Shown here: piece after piece, positions 12,144 through 26,049 of the stretch
Layout: every line of letters starts with the position of its first letter
How positions within the stretch are numbered: the stretch's first letter is position 1
Source of the DNA: Acanthococcus lagerstroemiae
Taxonomy: Eukaryota > Arthropoda > Insecta > Hemiptera > Eriococcidae
Reading direction: 5' to 3'
Assembly: GCA_031841125.1 (NCBI GenBank)
Contig: CM063108.1
Span: 71,520,344 to 71,584,343, forward strand
Length of the DNA: 64,000 nucleotides
The notes under the pieces: generated by a model
Databases searched by the model: none
What the model was told of the DNA's origin: nothing
Seen by the model: the letters and a program-made list of their open reading frames with translations, nothing else
Translations under genes and position numbers: made by a program

Positions 12144-15100
12144 AAATCGGAGCCAAATCGTCTCCCCCTTCCCTTCATCGCCCGCGTCCCTTTCACCTTC
12201 TCCTCTCCCCCCTCCCCCTGAAAATAGCGGGAGCAAAGGACATAAACTACATTTTTTCTCGTACACCCGACTGAAATTATGATTAATTATTTTTCAGAAC
12301 TGACGCTGGAGGCAAATTCAAACTTTTTGCCGGAGCCGAGGTCCGGAAAACCAAAGCCGTATTCGGAGCCGGATCTAAACTGTTAATCGAAATTCTCCAA
12401 GAGCTCGAGCGCCGGAGTCGGATTGCAGCACTGTGTACACTCTATAGCTTTTTCTTTGAAAGCGTATGCGTAGTAGATATTGTTCCAGACGACCGATATT
12501 GCTCCAATCCATTGTACCCATGAAGCTTTGGATACCAAATCAGGTATGTGAAGGAAACAAAAAATTAAGGAGCAAGACACCGTGGTGATTCCATGAGGCA
12601 TCTTATTCGTTACTTGTCCATGATTTGCGATTACCAAAATTTCCGTCTTCAAATTTAGACTGCGATTTCGAATCCGGTACATTTCTGCCACATTTTCAGT
12701 CTCGTAACATAGTTTATTATTACACTATCATTAGAGAAGAACCTGGATGGGAGAACAAAGAGTCACGCAGGAGGAATGCACTTCAATGTGTCTGGAAGAA
12801 GGTTTTCCACGTATGCATACGCATACCGGCTCCTTATAGTTAATTAAAATCAGCATACAAGGTGACCATCCGAATTCACATTGTCCACTGCAGTCTTCAA
12901 CAATCACTTAAAAGTTGTGCACTTTCGTTCGGGACGATGTCGACTGATTCAGTTTACTTCGGCATTGCGAAGCGTCAAAAGGTCGAAACCGAATTTGATT
13001 TGACAGATAATCTTGGGAACATTTTATCACATGTTGACAGTTGATTGAGTGATAATGGGGTACATGTTGGTAGCATGGTCGGAATATAGGTTAGGTGGTT
13101 AGAAAAGGTATTTGTACCTGAATCGAAGTATCCAGTCAGATTTATAAGTAGTACCATTTTAGAAATGACAGTTCAAAGTACCTCCGACTTGATGCAGTAT
13201 GATTTCTTAACGCAGCTGCTGAGTCTGCGCAGGTACACAATTCTCGACCAAAGGTAAAACTTGCACAGCTCAGAAATCGAGGTTATTTACTTCGAGGACG
13301 AAAAAATAGAAAAACGCGTCGTTTGCAATGTACTTGGAATTTGGTTAATTCCGATTGGTTCATTCTTCTGAAAGCCGGGATAAAAATCTCCTGGTTTTTC
13401 TGGTATAGTGTAAAACGTGATAAAACTGATGCGATTACGTGATCATCACTTTTCTTAATACAAACGTAATTGTGAAGATTATTTTGAATGTTAGAATAAA
13501 TTGTAAAAAGTCGTCATCAAAATTTGAAGTATGAAATTCGGACGAAGGAGGGGGGAGGAGCGGGTAGTTGAAGGACATTTCATAGGGTTGCTAGTCCAGT
13601 GGGTCTGAAGAAGATTATTTCTCTTTTTTGTAACGTCCCTCTGTTTTTAGTTCGGAAGGAAAAAATATTATTCTAATTTTGGAAAAACGAAAATCCGGAT
13701 AAGGTGAGCTATTCCCTAGGCAGTCTTCAGCAATTAACCTCCAACGAGAGCTCAAGTTTTGTTAATTTCTAATCCTCGGGCGCAATAATAGATTTGAAAA
13801 TTCAAATTCAATAAAAAGAATTCGAGAATATTAAAATCCGAATCCCGCGGAAAGAGAGGTAAAGATAGAAGAGAAGTATGAAAAAACAAAAAATCCGTTA
13901 TCTAGAGCACCGAGAACCATACTCAGTAGTTTCTCAAAAACCGAGTCCAAAAATCCGAATACATACAAATTGAATCTAGAGCTCAGATTCTTAAATTCAG
14001 AATGGGATTCTCGTTTGGATTCTTCTACATAGGGGTAGTATGGACCGAAAAATGGGAGAGGAGACGGGGCAATTGACAACGTCATAAACAGATCGAGAAA
14101 TAATATTTTGAATCCCTCCCCCTTCTACATTTCCTCGCTATTTTCCTTTTGTCTTTAAATATTACGTATAATCTCGGAACCAATATCACAATACGAAGAT
14201 GGGTACGTACTACGTACTCCTTTTTTTATTTAGAAAATATTTTACACACAAAGAATATATAATGGGGAGCCGGACTCCCTACCCCATCGATGCTACGCTT
14301 GGCTCTCCCTGTCACATAAACGGACCTGAAATCCAGGATCCGGAAGTGAAAATCACTTCAGCCCTCTGTGTAGGATCCAATATTTTGGTTTCCATATCGC
14401 ATAGACTCACAGTTCCTTTTTCCCTTCACCTAAAGAAACATTCCAGAATTCGAGACAAGATGGACAGAAAGGAAGTCAGTCATCCAGACAGGCAGACTGA
14501 CAGACAAACTAACAGAGAGATAGACGAGCAAACAGCAAACAGAATGCGCTGCGCAGAGCTGGGGCCAAGACGAGCAAAGAGAGTGCCGGAATGATGGGGG
14601 GGGGAAAGAAATGGTGAGATGAGATCCCAAAGTCATCTAAATCAATTTTCATTAAGTAAAGCTCAATGTGTTTTGTTGACTTTCAATTGTGTAACGTCTA
14701 AGTATTTTCTGTAGACCTTCTAGGGGTCACATTCATTGTTGCCAAGACCAGAATTACAAAAAAAAAGTACTTTGTCATTCTGAAGGTAGAAATAAATACG
14801 GTTAAGGACTTCTTCTCGTGAAAAATAACTTAATTCGGAATTCATGCCCGAGTTAGTTACAATTCTGAATTGAGAAACTCTTTTCCTCTTCTCTTTCAGA
14901 ATTTGGAAGCAGATTTCTAAGTGAGAAAGTTGGGTAGTCTCATTTCGATTGGGCCTAAGTAGGTTTTGAGTGAAAACAAGAAAACTAGTGACCACGCCGC
15001 TAAAACCCTCTACAATTTCCTTGTCCCTCTTGGGAAATGCAGAACCACGTCAGAGAACCTCATCTTTATTCTCCCTTTAGTTTTTTGAATATGTTTTTGT

Positions 15101-15945
15101 AGAAGACATTTCCAGCAGAGTTTTTCCAATGTTATTACAAATTGTAAAATCAGTTCTGGAGTAAGATGTCAAGAGTACAAAATCGCCGCCTCGCTCCCCG
15201 CTAATAATTTTATCAAACTGCGCATACGAGTATGTACTGAGAAATATTGAGCCGAATGAATTATCTACAATCGAAGCTGCGAAATTTTGTTCAAGTAAAA
15301 CTATTTTTCGAAAAGTGAGCGCACATATTTTCACCGAATTCGCAGCCGCACTTGTTGTCTTGGGAATCCCCTATCATAAGCGCTCCGACGTCAACGGCAT
15401 TCAACTGGCAAATGACCGGTCTTTAAACTTTAAAGTGCCAAATTTTCAGGTTATCAATACTAATTTTACAGCGAGAATGGAGAAAAAAAGAGAGGCAGAG
15501 AGAAACAGACAGAGAAAAAGAATAATGAATTAAAAATAAAAAAATAAAAAAACGCGTAACTGTAAAGGTTTACGTCTACATAGTAAATAGCTGGGCCGAT
15601 ATCATCTGTCGCAAATAAAAATTAACATAACCGCATCGGCCTTCCATAAAGCTGTCGCAAAATGAACAAATTTCGAAGTGAACCATTATTTAAAATTGGC
15701 AAACTCGGAGGCTGGACCATCATTAGAATATCCAGTTTTCTCATCACCATTTCCTGCAGCCGAGATTAGGCCTACAGCTCTGCTGACTCTCCATGCAGAG
15801 GATACACGCTGCTGGGTGTTGGCACGGCGACTGCTACCAGATCCGGTTCATACGTCTGCAGTTCATGTCTGGTTCTCAAATTTACTCCTTTCAACCGAAA
15901 AATGGTTATATCGAAATAAAATTGCTGCCTTCTTTCTTTTCTCTG

Positions 15946-15968
15946 TCTCTCTCTCTCTCTCTCTCTCT
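15946..15968 (+). repeat. (TC)n microsatellite
   Basis: Uninterrupted TC dinucleotides in a longer pyrimidine-rich tract. They generate serine/leucine-rich frames that are not genes. Confidence 0.8.
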
Positions 15969-16831
15969 GCTGTCTTTCTTTTTCTTTCTTAAAAGCGAAC
16001 TGAGTAATTAATTTTATCGTACACGGTTCTAATAAGCGGTAAAGCGATTTATCAAAGTTGAATGAATTAATAAAAATAACTTTTTTTTTTTGCAAATTGA
16101 AAACTCGCGTTATAAATAGTTAAGTTACGCGCTGACAACATTTGAAATTAACTGCAGGCCTACTGAAAACTGAGTTCAGTAATTTAATCATTCAATCTTG
16201 ACGTCGAATAGTTAGTTAATTTTCGTCGAAGTACGCGATTACGATAATTTGTATATTGATTTGTATATTCGAATATTGGAATTAGTATACATTTAAACCC
16301 GAATTGGATAACGAACTGGTTTTTTGGCTCGAATTATTCGTTCGTAATTGCGACGAAAGTACGAAAATCCACTTTCGTTGCAAATTACAACAGAAGGTAA
16401 CGACCGGCAGGTAGGTGTCAACTACGAATTTCCATGTTTGTCTTCGATACAGCGTTTTTTCTTCTGTCTGTCTATCAGTCGGTCTGCACGCCTGTCTTTC
16501 TTTCCACTTTTTTTTTTCTTTCTTCATTTCAATCTCTTTAACTGCACATCGTAGGAGATGAACTTAACGGCGATGCAGACAACTCGGTCTTATAATCCGT
16601 GTTCATTCGTCAGTCAGTGTTCGCACATATCGCACCCTACCACAACCAGTTTCATTGCAAAATAAGACTCGAGCCTGTGTAGACTATAGGTTCAATGCGA
16701 ACCAGATAATTTGAGAAAAGGGATAGACGGTTATGATATTACGAATCGTTAGATGGATATTTAATGAAGATGTTGCCTACTCCAGAACATACAGATACCC
16801 TGTAAGATTGCTTCGCTTTTTAGCCGATTTT

Positions 16832-16839
16832 CTCTCTAC
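16832..16839 (+). repeat. hAT target site duplication, left
   Basis: CTCTCTAC directly before the terminal inverted repeat, identical to 18378-18385. Confidence 0.93.
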
Positions 16840-18377
16840 CAGGGCCGGATTTACGAATAGGCAAAGTAGGCAGTTGCCTACGACGAAAGCTCATGAGTGG
16901 CGCCAATAGGCGCCACTCGTTTCATCGGCGCTACTCGTTTCATCGGCGCTACTCGAATTCTCACGAAATTTTGAATTTGATTTTCAAAAATCAGAAGCTT
17001 CTTTCTCCAACAACTCACTTTATGATGATTTTGTGGACAAAAATACTGAAAAGACTGAATAAGAAGAATATAACTTTACAAAAAGTCAACATATTTCTGA
17101 AGACTTCGAGTGAATTGTATGAATCTTTGCAATTATATTTTCAAGACTTGAGAGGATGATACAATGAGTTAATCTCAAAAATGAACACAACATTCCACAC
17201 TTCTCTAGATATGACTGTGCCGGATGAAGGTGATTCTAATCAGGGTGGAACTAGGGTGCCTAGAATTCGAAGGACTAAAAGGTGATAAAGTTCAGATTCC
17301 TGAAGTCATATTGACTAGGCCAAAAAAAAAAAAATGGAAGTGGAAAGGTTTCAACGTGACTATTGATAATTTGGTCGAGATGCAACGGAGGAAGAAAGCT
17401 TTTACAATGATATAAATGATGATTTGAATTTCTTTTCAGTTTCGGAAAAAGTGATAAACATAACGCGGAATTAAGGAAAAATGCGAAAAAATTTTCAGAA
17501 TTTTATGATGTCGATGAATCCAATGACATAATTGAGGAAGCAATTCAATTCAAGTATTTTTTGCAGAGTCATAATCTTAAAAGTCCTCGTAAATCGGATC
17601 CCTTGGAAAACTTCCAGTGTATCACAAAAAATAATTTTATGTCCGCCTTTCCAAACATATTTATTGCTTATCAAATCTTTTTAACATTACCAGCCAGCAA
17701 CTGTTCTGGGGAAAGGAGTTTTTCAGCTTTGAAACGTATCAAAAATTACCTAAGGAACACGCTGCGTCAGATTAAAACTTCACATCTCTCGTTGTTGCAC
17801 ACTGAGTCTAAATTGACCAAAAAATATGATATTGATCAGATTATTGATGCATTTGCCACCAAAAAAGCCAGAAAAAATCTTTCTAGAGTCCATATTTCAA
17901 AGTAAAGATACGGTTGACCGTCTATCACAATATGATTTTGTATTATTATATATCTCTATCATTTACTAGTGTAGTATTGTTGAATTTTCATTACCTATAC
18001 TTATTACCAAACTTGTGATTTCGTTTATAGCCTACAATTGTTTCTTATTTATATTCTCATCATATACATAGTATATACTTTCATTTTCATATGTTCAATT
18101 ATTATCATAACTCAAGTATCGCTATCTAGTTTTTGGTTCATCAATCATCAACACTATTTTTTTGTAGCTTTTTATTATTCCTAATTCCTCATACATGATC
18201 ATATTATTCATATTTCAAGATTGATTAATCAGAACAGAGAGAGAGAGAGAAAAGAATGAAGAAATTTCTTCCCACGAAAAAATCTTGAGAAAGGGAGAGG
18301 GGGGATTTCAAGGTGAAAATTCTTAGGCGTCGCCTTCCGTTTTGCCTACGACGCCACAGAAGGCAAATCCGGCCCTG
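16840..18377 (+). mobile_element. Non-autonomous hAT element with intact ends
   Basis: The 1538-bp element starts CAGGGCCGGATTT and ends with its inverted complement (13-bp perfect terminal inverted repeats, with weaker GGC/CCTACGACG similarity further in). It is flanked by a perfect 8-bp target duplication, CTCTCTAC, at 16832-16839 and 18378-18385, the length made by hAT transposases. Internal coding fragments include a C-terminal hAT dimerisation domain. The central catalytic region is missing, so this is a deletion derivative. Confidence 0.93.
17045..17905 (+). pseudogene. hAT transposase fragments, internally deleted
   Basis: The first part (about 17045-17160) has the YESLQLYFQDLR region of ZMYM1-like transposases. 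The next part (about 17320-17415) holds FNVTIDNLVEMQRRKKAF. The last part (17561-17905) is a clear hAT C-terminal dimerisation domain with LPASNCSGERSFSALKRIKN, followed by HLSLLHTESKL. Several frameshifts and stops separate these pieces. The N-terminal zinc finger and the catalytic core segments with the first acidic residues are not visible. It is a different lineage from the hAT remnant at 4673-6510, judging by sequence differences in the dimerisation domain. Confidence 0.8.
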
Positions 18378-18385
18378 CTCTCTAC
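18378..18385 (+). repeat. hAT target site duplication, right
   Basis: CTCTCTAC directly after the terminal inverted repeat. Confidence 0.93.
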
Positions 18386-19840
18386 AAACAGTCAGCTATA
18401 ACCTTTGACCCAACTTGTGAGGAAAACTATTCTGGGGACTTCATAGATAAGTAAACGGTAAGTAATTACTTTCGTTTATGCTCTGTGTATTTTTCGCGTA
18501 TGAACCAAAAGATGGAAAATATGGAAGCGCGATGTTTTGCACAGGAAATTTCTAGCAAAGCAGACCTAAAGATCGGGTACTTTTACGTCATTTTCTGTCT
18601 CTTATAGCAAGCTCCCTTGAATAAGGTATTAACCTATTCATAATTAGCACAATTTAATAATATATTTTATTTAGAAGGAAAATGGCGCATGTAGAAGAGG
18701 AAGGCTACGTTTACATTAGCTGCATTTTTCTTTGCTCTACACGAATACCGCAGTTGAGAGTTTTACTATTCGTAGACATTGTCGATGAATATTAAAAGCA
18801 ATTAATGAATCAATAGCAACCAATTAATCAAAAATAATCAATGGGTCAAACATAATTGGTTAATCAAAAACAATCGATTACTAGATAATTTACCGGATAA
18901 TTTCAAGAAATCAGTTTTTCTAATGCGCGTTTCTGAGACAGATTTTTTCCTTTTTTTAAACTAGGGTATCAGAAGAATCAATGGCGAATTCGCATGTTCT
19001 GGTCTCATAATAAAAATAAGAAGGGTAGTTGTTTTTACCCTTTCTACGAAATTTGTTAGTTGTACACGGAAGAATCTGTAGAAGCTTAATTTCTACGAGG
19101 TTGTTTCCTTTGTTCTTATTGACAAATTTCAAAGTTTCATTACTGCAGCTCCTTCCATTTTAAATTTCAGCTTTGGAGATATGGGTTAATAACTTGTTCG
19201 CAATGCGTTCTACTTGTCTTACACTGTTCAGAGATCAGAATATGTTCTTCGTCGCCATTATCCAGGGATTCAAGGAACTGATGTCAAAGCATTCATCTCT
19301 AGAATCCCGTTCATTTTTGCGGGGCGTCTATAGTGTTTACTGAAATGATAATTTGATCTCTACTGAACTAGTTTTTCGAATAAGGCTTAGCTATTGTTTT
19401 ATTTTTATGTTTGCCCAAAAGTTATGAACAAAAAAGAAAGGAGGGGTGAGATTCCAAAAAAATTTCGAAAGATTTAGCGTACACTCTCTTCTTATTACTT
19501 GACTGGACCGCTTTACACACTCTGACATCATGCCGGGCAATCTTTGTGCATTAGTGTATACCTCAACGTGCGGAGAACGGAGAATTGAGGCATACGTACA
19601 AAGAGTTTGGAAATTTTCAAAATTCGGTTAAAATGCGCTGTTTTTGAAGGCTCGATTTAAAACGAAAATGTTTGACATTCGCTTACCACGACATACACCT
19701 GAAGAATCGGAAATGATACGATATGTTTAGGCGTAGGCTAGGACGTTGGGCGGCATGCCTCTCATCCGTAATAGAAAATACAGAGCTCAAAACCAAGTTT
19801 CACGATCCAAAAGATGAAATGCAGCCAACTCTCCGTATCC

Positions 19841-19880
19841 CAGTGGCCGAACAAGGGATCCATTTTAGGAGGGGCAATTA
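19841..19880 (+). repeat. Orphan transposon terminus-like sequence
   Basis: CAGTGGCCGAACAAGGGATC followed by AGGAGGGGC has the form of a hAT-type terminus. I found no matching inverted end or target duplication downstream. Confidence 0.3.
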
Positions 19881-20224
19881 GAAATATGTAAGAATGACTA
19901 TAGTTTTACCAACCTCTCCTCCCGAGTACCTGGATTATTTTTACATCATCACGGTGGTAATTGAATGAATAGATAAGGGAGAAGTATTCAGACTTTTAAA
20001 CGATTTATACTGCAGACTATTTTCTTATCAACGCTGAACATGAAAATGCCATTCGAAATGTGACATCAAATAATACTTTCAACTCAGTGGGATTTTCGAT
20101 TTAGCGACGATTTTTGGAGGCTTTTCAATGTTTGTCGCAATACCATCTAATTTTTTTCCTCACCAAGGGAGGAGGAGCGATTCGGGGGCTAGCCAAGATG
20201 ATTCAATCTTAACGCTCACATAAG

Positions 20225-20935
20225 AACCGTTTTCAGACCCTTTAGGCCTTCTTCAAACTTATCTAAGACCCGCTAAAACTGATCAAAATTTGTTTGTGAT
20301 TCTTTATGATCCTTCCAGACTTTATTATGACTTCCCGAGACATGACCAATACTTTTTAGAACTCTTACAGCTATTGAAGAGTGTTATAGGATTCAAGAAA
20401 ATTCTAGAAACCAACTAAGGTTCTTAAATTCTCATTAAAGACTTTCCTTGATTTGTTCAGAACTTTTCGAGGCTTTTATTTAAAACTTCCGGACAGTTCA
20501 AGATTCGTTTACGATTTTTTTAGGACTTTTCAAGGCTGGGTCAATTCCATGCTTGTTTAAAACAAGTAGCTACTCTTCAAGACACTTCTCAACTTGTTTT
20601 AAGATTTGGTAAGACCATAGACTGGATAAAAATCTTTATGACTCTGTCAAATTTGCTAATGACTTTTTTGGACTCCTTCAGATTTCATTATGACTCGTCA
20701 AGACTTGATTATGGTATGTATCTCAAGTTTCCTCAAGACTCTCTTAAACTTTTCAAGACTTGTATAAGATCCTCAAAAACTTATAGAACTTAGTTAAGAC
20801 TTTGAAAGACTCTTTTAGACTTTTTCAGGACTCGCTGCAACTTTTGAAGACTTATTTACGGTTTTCAAAACTTCTCTATTCTTAATTAGGATTCCTTGAA
20901 ACCCTTCGAAAGGCTTTAACAGGCTTATTCTAGGC
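20225..20935. repeat. Degenerate CAAGACT-type repeat block
   Basis: About 700 bp made of irregularly spaced variants of TTCAAGACT, AGACTCGCT, AAGACTTTG and GAACTTTTC, roughly every 10 to 20 bases on the plus strand. No sharp unit length is visible by eye. It resembles the short block at 2685-2815 and is best read as an old minisatellite. Confidence 0.6.
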
Positions 20936-23900
20936 TCCGCAAAATTTTGTTATTCGTAAATCGTTTCTGATTGTAATATTTTTCTCTTGAAGAAGCACTT
21001 TCCCCTAGTGCTTCCCCGGGCCTGCTATAGCTCGTGTTCATCACCAGTCCAATAAGTCTGTTTTTCTATGCCGAATAACACGTGACCGAGAGTCGAGAAC
21101 CAGCGACGGCGGGATACATAAACACGCGTTTGAGGATTATCTTCGCTCAAACCATCCCAAGTAGTATCGTCGTCGAACAGGGCACCGAAAATTTGAATAC
21201 GAAATGACCGGAATACGTCTTCGTAAAAATTGTAATTATTAATTAAATTAAACAGAAATTACACGTTCTCGCTAATTTCTACTAGAGGACCATATCGGCG
21301 AGGTGACGAGCTGATATTAAATTTCGCAAAACTATAGACGCGTTCACTAATTTGCGATGCAGCAAATTTAACGAACAAGATTATGTACGAAATTACTGAT
21401 TGAACGCCAAGTATTGTGATTAGGACCGGATTCGAGAATAGGTACATCAACTCGGTTTCGTTTAGATACAGAAATAAGCGTGAATTTCGTTCGATTGCAG
21501 AAATCATATTCATCGCTCGAGGGGAGGAAAAAGTTAAAATTACGATACTTTTTGATGATTTATAAGAACTGTTTTTGTTTTTTGCATTTAACACACTTTT
21601 TGCTAATTTATATTTTAAAACTGTATTTTGATAAGAGGTTTACAAGTTCCCGCAACAGGTTTCGTTTCTTTTTGTTAAAATCCGGTTTCGTAGGCTCCGA
21701 ATACCGCGCGATTGTTATTTTTATTTCAGCCTTTACAATAAAAATTCTTAAAACGCGATGTTACAACTAACCCATTTTCAAATATAGACTCTGCGGTTTT
21801 TTTATTCTATTTTTTTATATTTATTTTTTCTCAGTAGCAAGCGGACGGAGGATAACCCGTTCATTTAACTGTATTTCAGTTTTTTTCTTTCGTTCTTTGT
21901 CGGATATTTAATAAACTAAAAAGTTCCCCCATGCCGGACTTCTTTCTTTTTCTCTCTCCTTCTGCAAACTAGATCATAATAAAGAATATAAAATAAGACA
22001 GTCAAAACTTTTATAACAATCGTTCTTTTTAAATCGTGTTTTCTGTTAACCTCTCCGGGGAAGCCGCTAGTAAATGTTGAAAGGCTTATCAAATTCGATG
22101 ATGTTCATTCACGAATGGAGATGTGATTATTATTGAATGCCTGCCTTTATTTTCCATTTTACTCGAAAGTAACTCTTATCAAAGATGCAGTCTTATTTTT
22201 CCTAGTGATACGCAAAAGAACTCGTGCACATGAAACTCCCAGGCAATATTGCTGAGGAACCAATAAGGGAGAAGCACCGAAAAAATCAGTTATTAGAAAA
22301 ATTTGTAATTCTGCAGGTGGCACAATTTAACTCTCACTCCCTTCAGAAAAGTTATTTTTATAATACCCTCTTGACGACGCTCATAAATATGTGGGCAAGG
22401 TAAACAGAGGCATTTTGGAACTTTCCTAGACGTGTGCACAGATTTCCTGGAGGAGAAAAAAAAAGGTTAGTATGGTTCACTTCTTTTATAGTTTGCTGCT
22501 TTTGTTTTTTTATGCTGACCACTTCCTCGTCTCAAAAAAATATAAACTGATTGATTTTTTTTTTTTTTTGGTAACCACCATAGAAACATTCGTGCTATCA
22601 CCCTGTAAACATAGACATTGAACATTTCTTATTGGAATAGAGGCTAAAATCAATTTTTATACAAAATGGCACCACAATCCCCACAGACTTCAAAGTCAAA
22701 ATCCGCATGTACCTGAGTTTCTTAACACATTCTTCAAGAATGGAATATTCGGCTGTGGTTGATGTCCTCACCTATCACACAGACCCAAAAAGGGGGTTAA
22801 AAAGGGTAGAGTCATTTTATTGACAAGGCATGGTAATGGATTTGCAGGTTTTTGCAGTCACTAAATCTGATTCTGAAGATAACTTTTAGATGCCGGCAAC
22901 ACCGCGTCTCTGCTTATTATTATTATTTTTTTACTTCTACCTCGTCTGTTATTTCTATCCTTTCTGAGTTAATTGTCACTTGGAGTTGACAATTTCCAAA
23001 CAATATTCTTCTACTACAAAGGTAGGCAGGCAGACAGATTTACTGTTGGGCTAATTAACAGAAACAGACGAAGACAGACATACAGCGCAGCAGCGTCAAG
23101 TTACAGCAATCAGCGAACAATGGTCGCAATAATGAGTCCTTTTCTTCCTCCTGTATCAAGAATGTCCAGTTTTTTCATTTAAAATGTCAAGTTTATTCCC
23201 TTAATGTTCATGCAACCACAGGCCATAATAAAATAAAAATTCATAAGATTCTCCCATGCAAAAACAAGAGTAATTCTGAAAACATTTAGATAACCTTCAC
23301 ACGATGATCACTATCTTCCTACTCTATGCTGTTGCCCTCAGTGGTTTATCATTTCTTAGGAGTGTTTTTCTTAGAGGAAAGGAAAAGATTTTAAACGCGA
23401 AATGCTCCATGATCGATTTTGATTTCATGGGGGCAGCCACAAAATATTTCTGTGTTGGACGTGCCTGCATATAAGCGCAGATACACCGAGCGACATCCAA
23501 GTAGCAAAATAAACGAACACAGACAAGCAAACAAGTAGAAAGCGAGACGTGTGGCTCAAAGCAGAGGATTGAGACGCGGCTACGAGGCAAACCTTCCGGA
23601 CAATTCTTAGTAAAGTGGCTCAAAATGAACGATAGATGATGATAGTTGAGAGGAGTTAAAAGGAGAGAAATATATGGTTCCACTGTGTTAGTTTTTTGGT
23701 AAAGATGAATGAATAATTGATGTCGAATTTATGCTGATTAAGTGCACCCGCAACAAACCGCAGACATTTTTTGCGAATCTCGCCGATAACCTGCATTATC
23801 CTTTCATTTTCGAAACCGCAAACCGTTAAATTACGTAATGAGACAAAAAAGTTGAATGTATAAGTTTAGATGTGCGTCAACCATCTCAAGTATTATTCCA

Positions 23901-24604
23901 TTCATTACAAATTAAAAATTTTGTACCTTATCTCCCAACACCTGTTTGATAAATTAACACAGCTGAGGGCCGTTATTGAGTAACTTTCGTTATAATTGCA
24001 GGGAATCCCCGTTCTGCAGACGTTTCGACTTACAGATGATTAAAAAGAAAATGAACACTTGACGTCACGAGGATCACTTTCAATATGGAAAGGTGCGTTG
24101 CTCTAATTTACGTTTCTAGGATTAATTTTTTCAACTTATTATGTATAAATCAAATAATTAGGTACTACACGACGTCATTGATATCACTATTCGAATACAC
24201 AGTTTAATAAACCTTGCAAAGCAGACGTAAATTATTCTTAAAAGTTGAATATGGTTGCATGTATGTCTAAAATTTCCAACCGAGTCTATAATCCGAAAGT
24301 AAAAAACGTTATCGAGTCCTTCGCAAGCTAAATTACATTAACCTTTTTGCATATGCGCGACAGTGAACAATGCAAATTTGACGTCACTGGATTCCTTTCG
24401 CAAAAATTTACTCGTGTAATCTCGAAAATAATTACATGAGCCCGGAAGTAAAACCAGTGACGATGACGCAGCTATTTCCACTTCATAGTTCAGTCAACTT
24501 AAGCATCTGGATACCAGCACCGAAATCAAATACTGACTCCGTAGACCAGTTATGCATCAAATATTATTCAAAATGTATCCTTCAGCGTAGTGTTAAATTT
24601 CCTA

Positions 24605-24631
24605 CAGGGCAAACTGGGCAGTTGCCCACCA
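24605..24631 (+). repeat. Orphan hAT-like terminus
   Basis: CAGGGCAAACTGGGCAGTTG then CCC resembles the hAT end at 16840, which also continues into GGCAGTTGCC. No partner end was seen. Confidence 0.35.
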
Positions 24632-26049
24632 TTTGGATGCGTTTTTATTTATTTATTTATATTTTTCAAGTTCACTAACTGTTGCAACTTAAAAGGATAA
24701 CCTCCTTGAGGTGCGAACGCCGAGTCTGGCCCGCCAAGCTGCACAACATAGGTGCCACATTCCCTTTTGCCCACAACGCTGCAATTTACGATTTCGGAAC
24801 TGCCCAACCAACTTCCCTAATTATGAGGTTGATTCTTGTTCTGCGAGTATATCTAAAGGAACCAGATTTATTCGGGACTCGTACTCATCTCTTATGCCGT
24901 GGCTAAGCACCTCAGCCATTTTATCCAACTCTACACTCCTCGGTGAAATGGTCACAATATTACTGAAGTCACTCATTTCTTAAAAATCAAATAATAAATA
25001 TGAAGAATTTTGTTATATTCGTACCATCAATAGCATCTAAAATTTTTTTCTTTTCTTTTTTTCTATTTATTTATTTATTTATTTAGCCAGATTTCTAAAA
25101 GTGACAGAAATTTTCAAGATTTTCTTGTCAAGGTACTAAGTTTGATGCTGGATTAATATTCCAAAGGGTAAACGGAATTCTTGTGGCACATTTTTTCAGT
25201 CTTCGTACCTAATAACAGAGTGAAAAAATGTTATAACAATTGACTAAGTAATAGTTCTGCCAACCAAATAATCACGCAAAGTGAAGATTCAACAATAGGT
25301 AATAAAACTGGAACTCGAGAGATCCTTGTTTTTAGCCTCCGACTCACATTTTGAGTTGCAAAGTCAGATGATAAAACTGGTCGTGCTTCTTCTTCCAATT
25401 TATACGTTACTGAAGAAAATTGAGAAGAAAAACTGAAAAGTTAATAATTTTGATTTCATTCGGTTTCATCTATATGGTTTTTAATGGGCTGAGAATGACC
25501 TTCCGAACAAATAATTAAAATCATCAATGGTAAAATTTCCGAATTCAAAATTTCATCATCAGTCTCCTCAGCTGATTTCCGCATGGATAGGAAGAGGAGA
25601 TGCATGAATCCAAAATATCACTCCCAAAAAAGATAGAATAATTTGTTGGCAATATAATTCGTTTCAAGATCCCAAGAGACTTGTAATGACCCTCTCCTGA
25701 TACAACTGATTCTACTATTTTAACATAAATTTAGGCGCAAGTACCAAGTGATGACTTTTTTTTTGTATTCATAACTAAAATTTGGAATTTATGGTGTCGG
25801 CAACTCCCTCCCCTCCAATTTTTGCAAATGAAGTGAACGAACATTTTCCGACTTTTGAAAAAATGTACGTGAAGAAGTTATAGTACTGGGTTATATATAG
25901 AGGAAGAAACTATATCCTTCAAATGTGCCCTTAAAACCGGCCTCGAAAGCTATAACTGTCATCTTAGCTTGAGCTGAGTCTGAATTCTAGTATTCAAAAT
26001 GGAAGGAGAACTGAAAAATAGAATCTTGTTGACTGAAAGAACGGTAACC

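Larger units (their letters stand above)
11609..16831. other. Non-coding stretch
   Basis: No recognisable gene. It includes a 23-bp tandem duplication (12098-12143), a (TC)n microsatellite (15946-15968) and a CAGACAGGCAGACTGACAGAC-like simple repeat near 14488-14515. Open frames at 12383-12691, 13831-14085, 14199-14594 and 15678-16095 overlap on opposite strands and show no domain. Confidence 0.4.
18386..26039. other. Non-coding stretch with repeats
   Basis: No recognisable gene. Two isolated transposon-terminus-like sequences (19841 and 24605) and a CAAGACT-type repeat (20225-20935) are listed separately. Open frames at 21259-21594 (-), 21480-21770 (+), 23324-23683 (-) and 24682-24983 (+) show no domain or conserved motif. 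Confidence 0.4.

Noticed and set aside
15678..16095. Open frames on both strands near 15.7-16.1 kb
   Set aside because: They are driven by the (TC)n/(GA)n microsatellite, giving Ser/Leu or Arg/Glu runs.
23324..23683. 119-codon minus-strand frame with a hydrophobic, Cys-rich start
   Set aside because: No signal or domain that I recognise, no neighbouring exon, and its size is compatible with chance.
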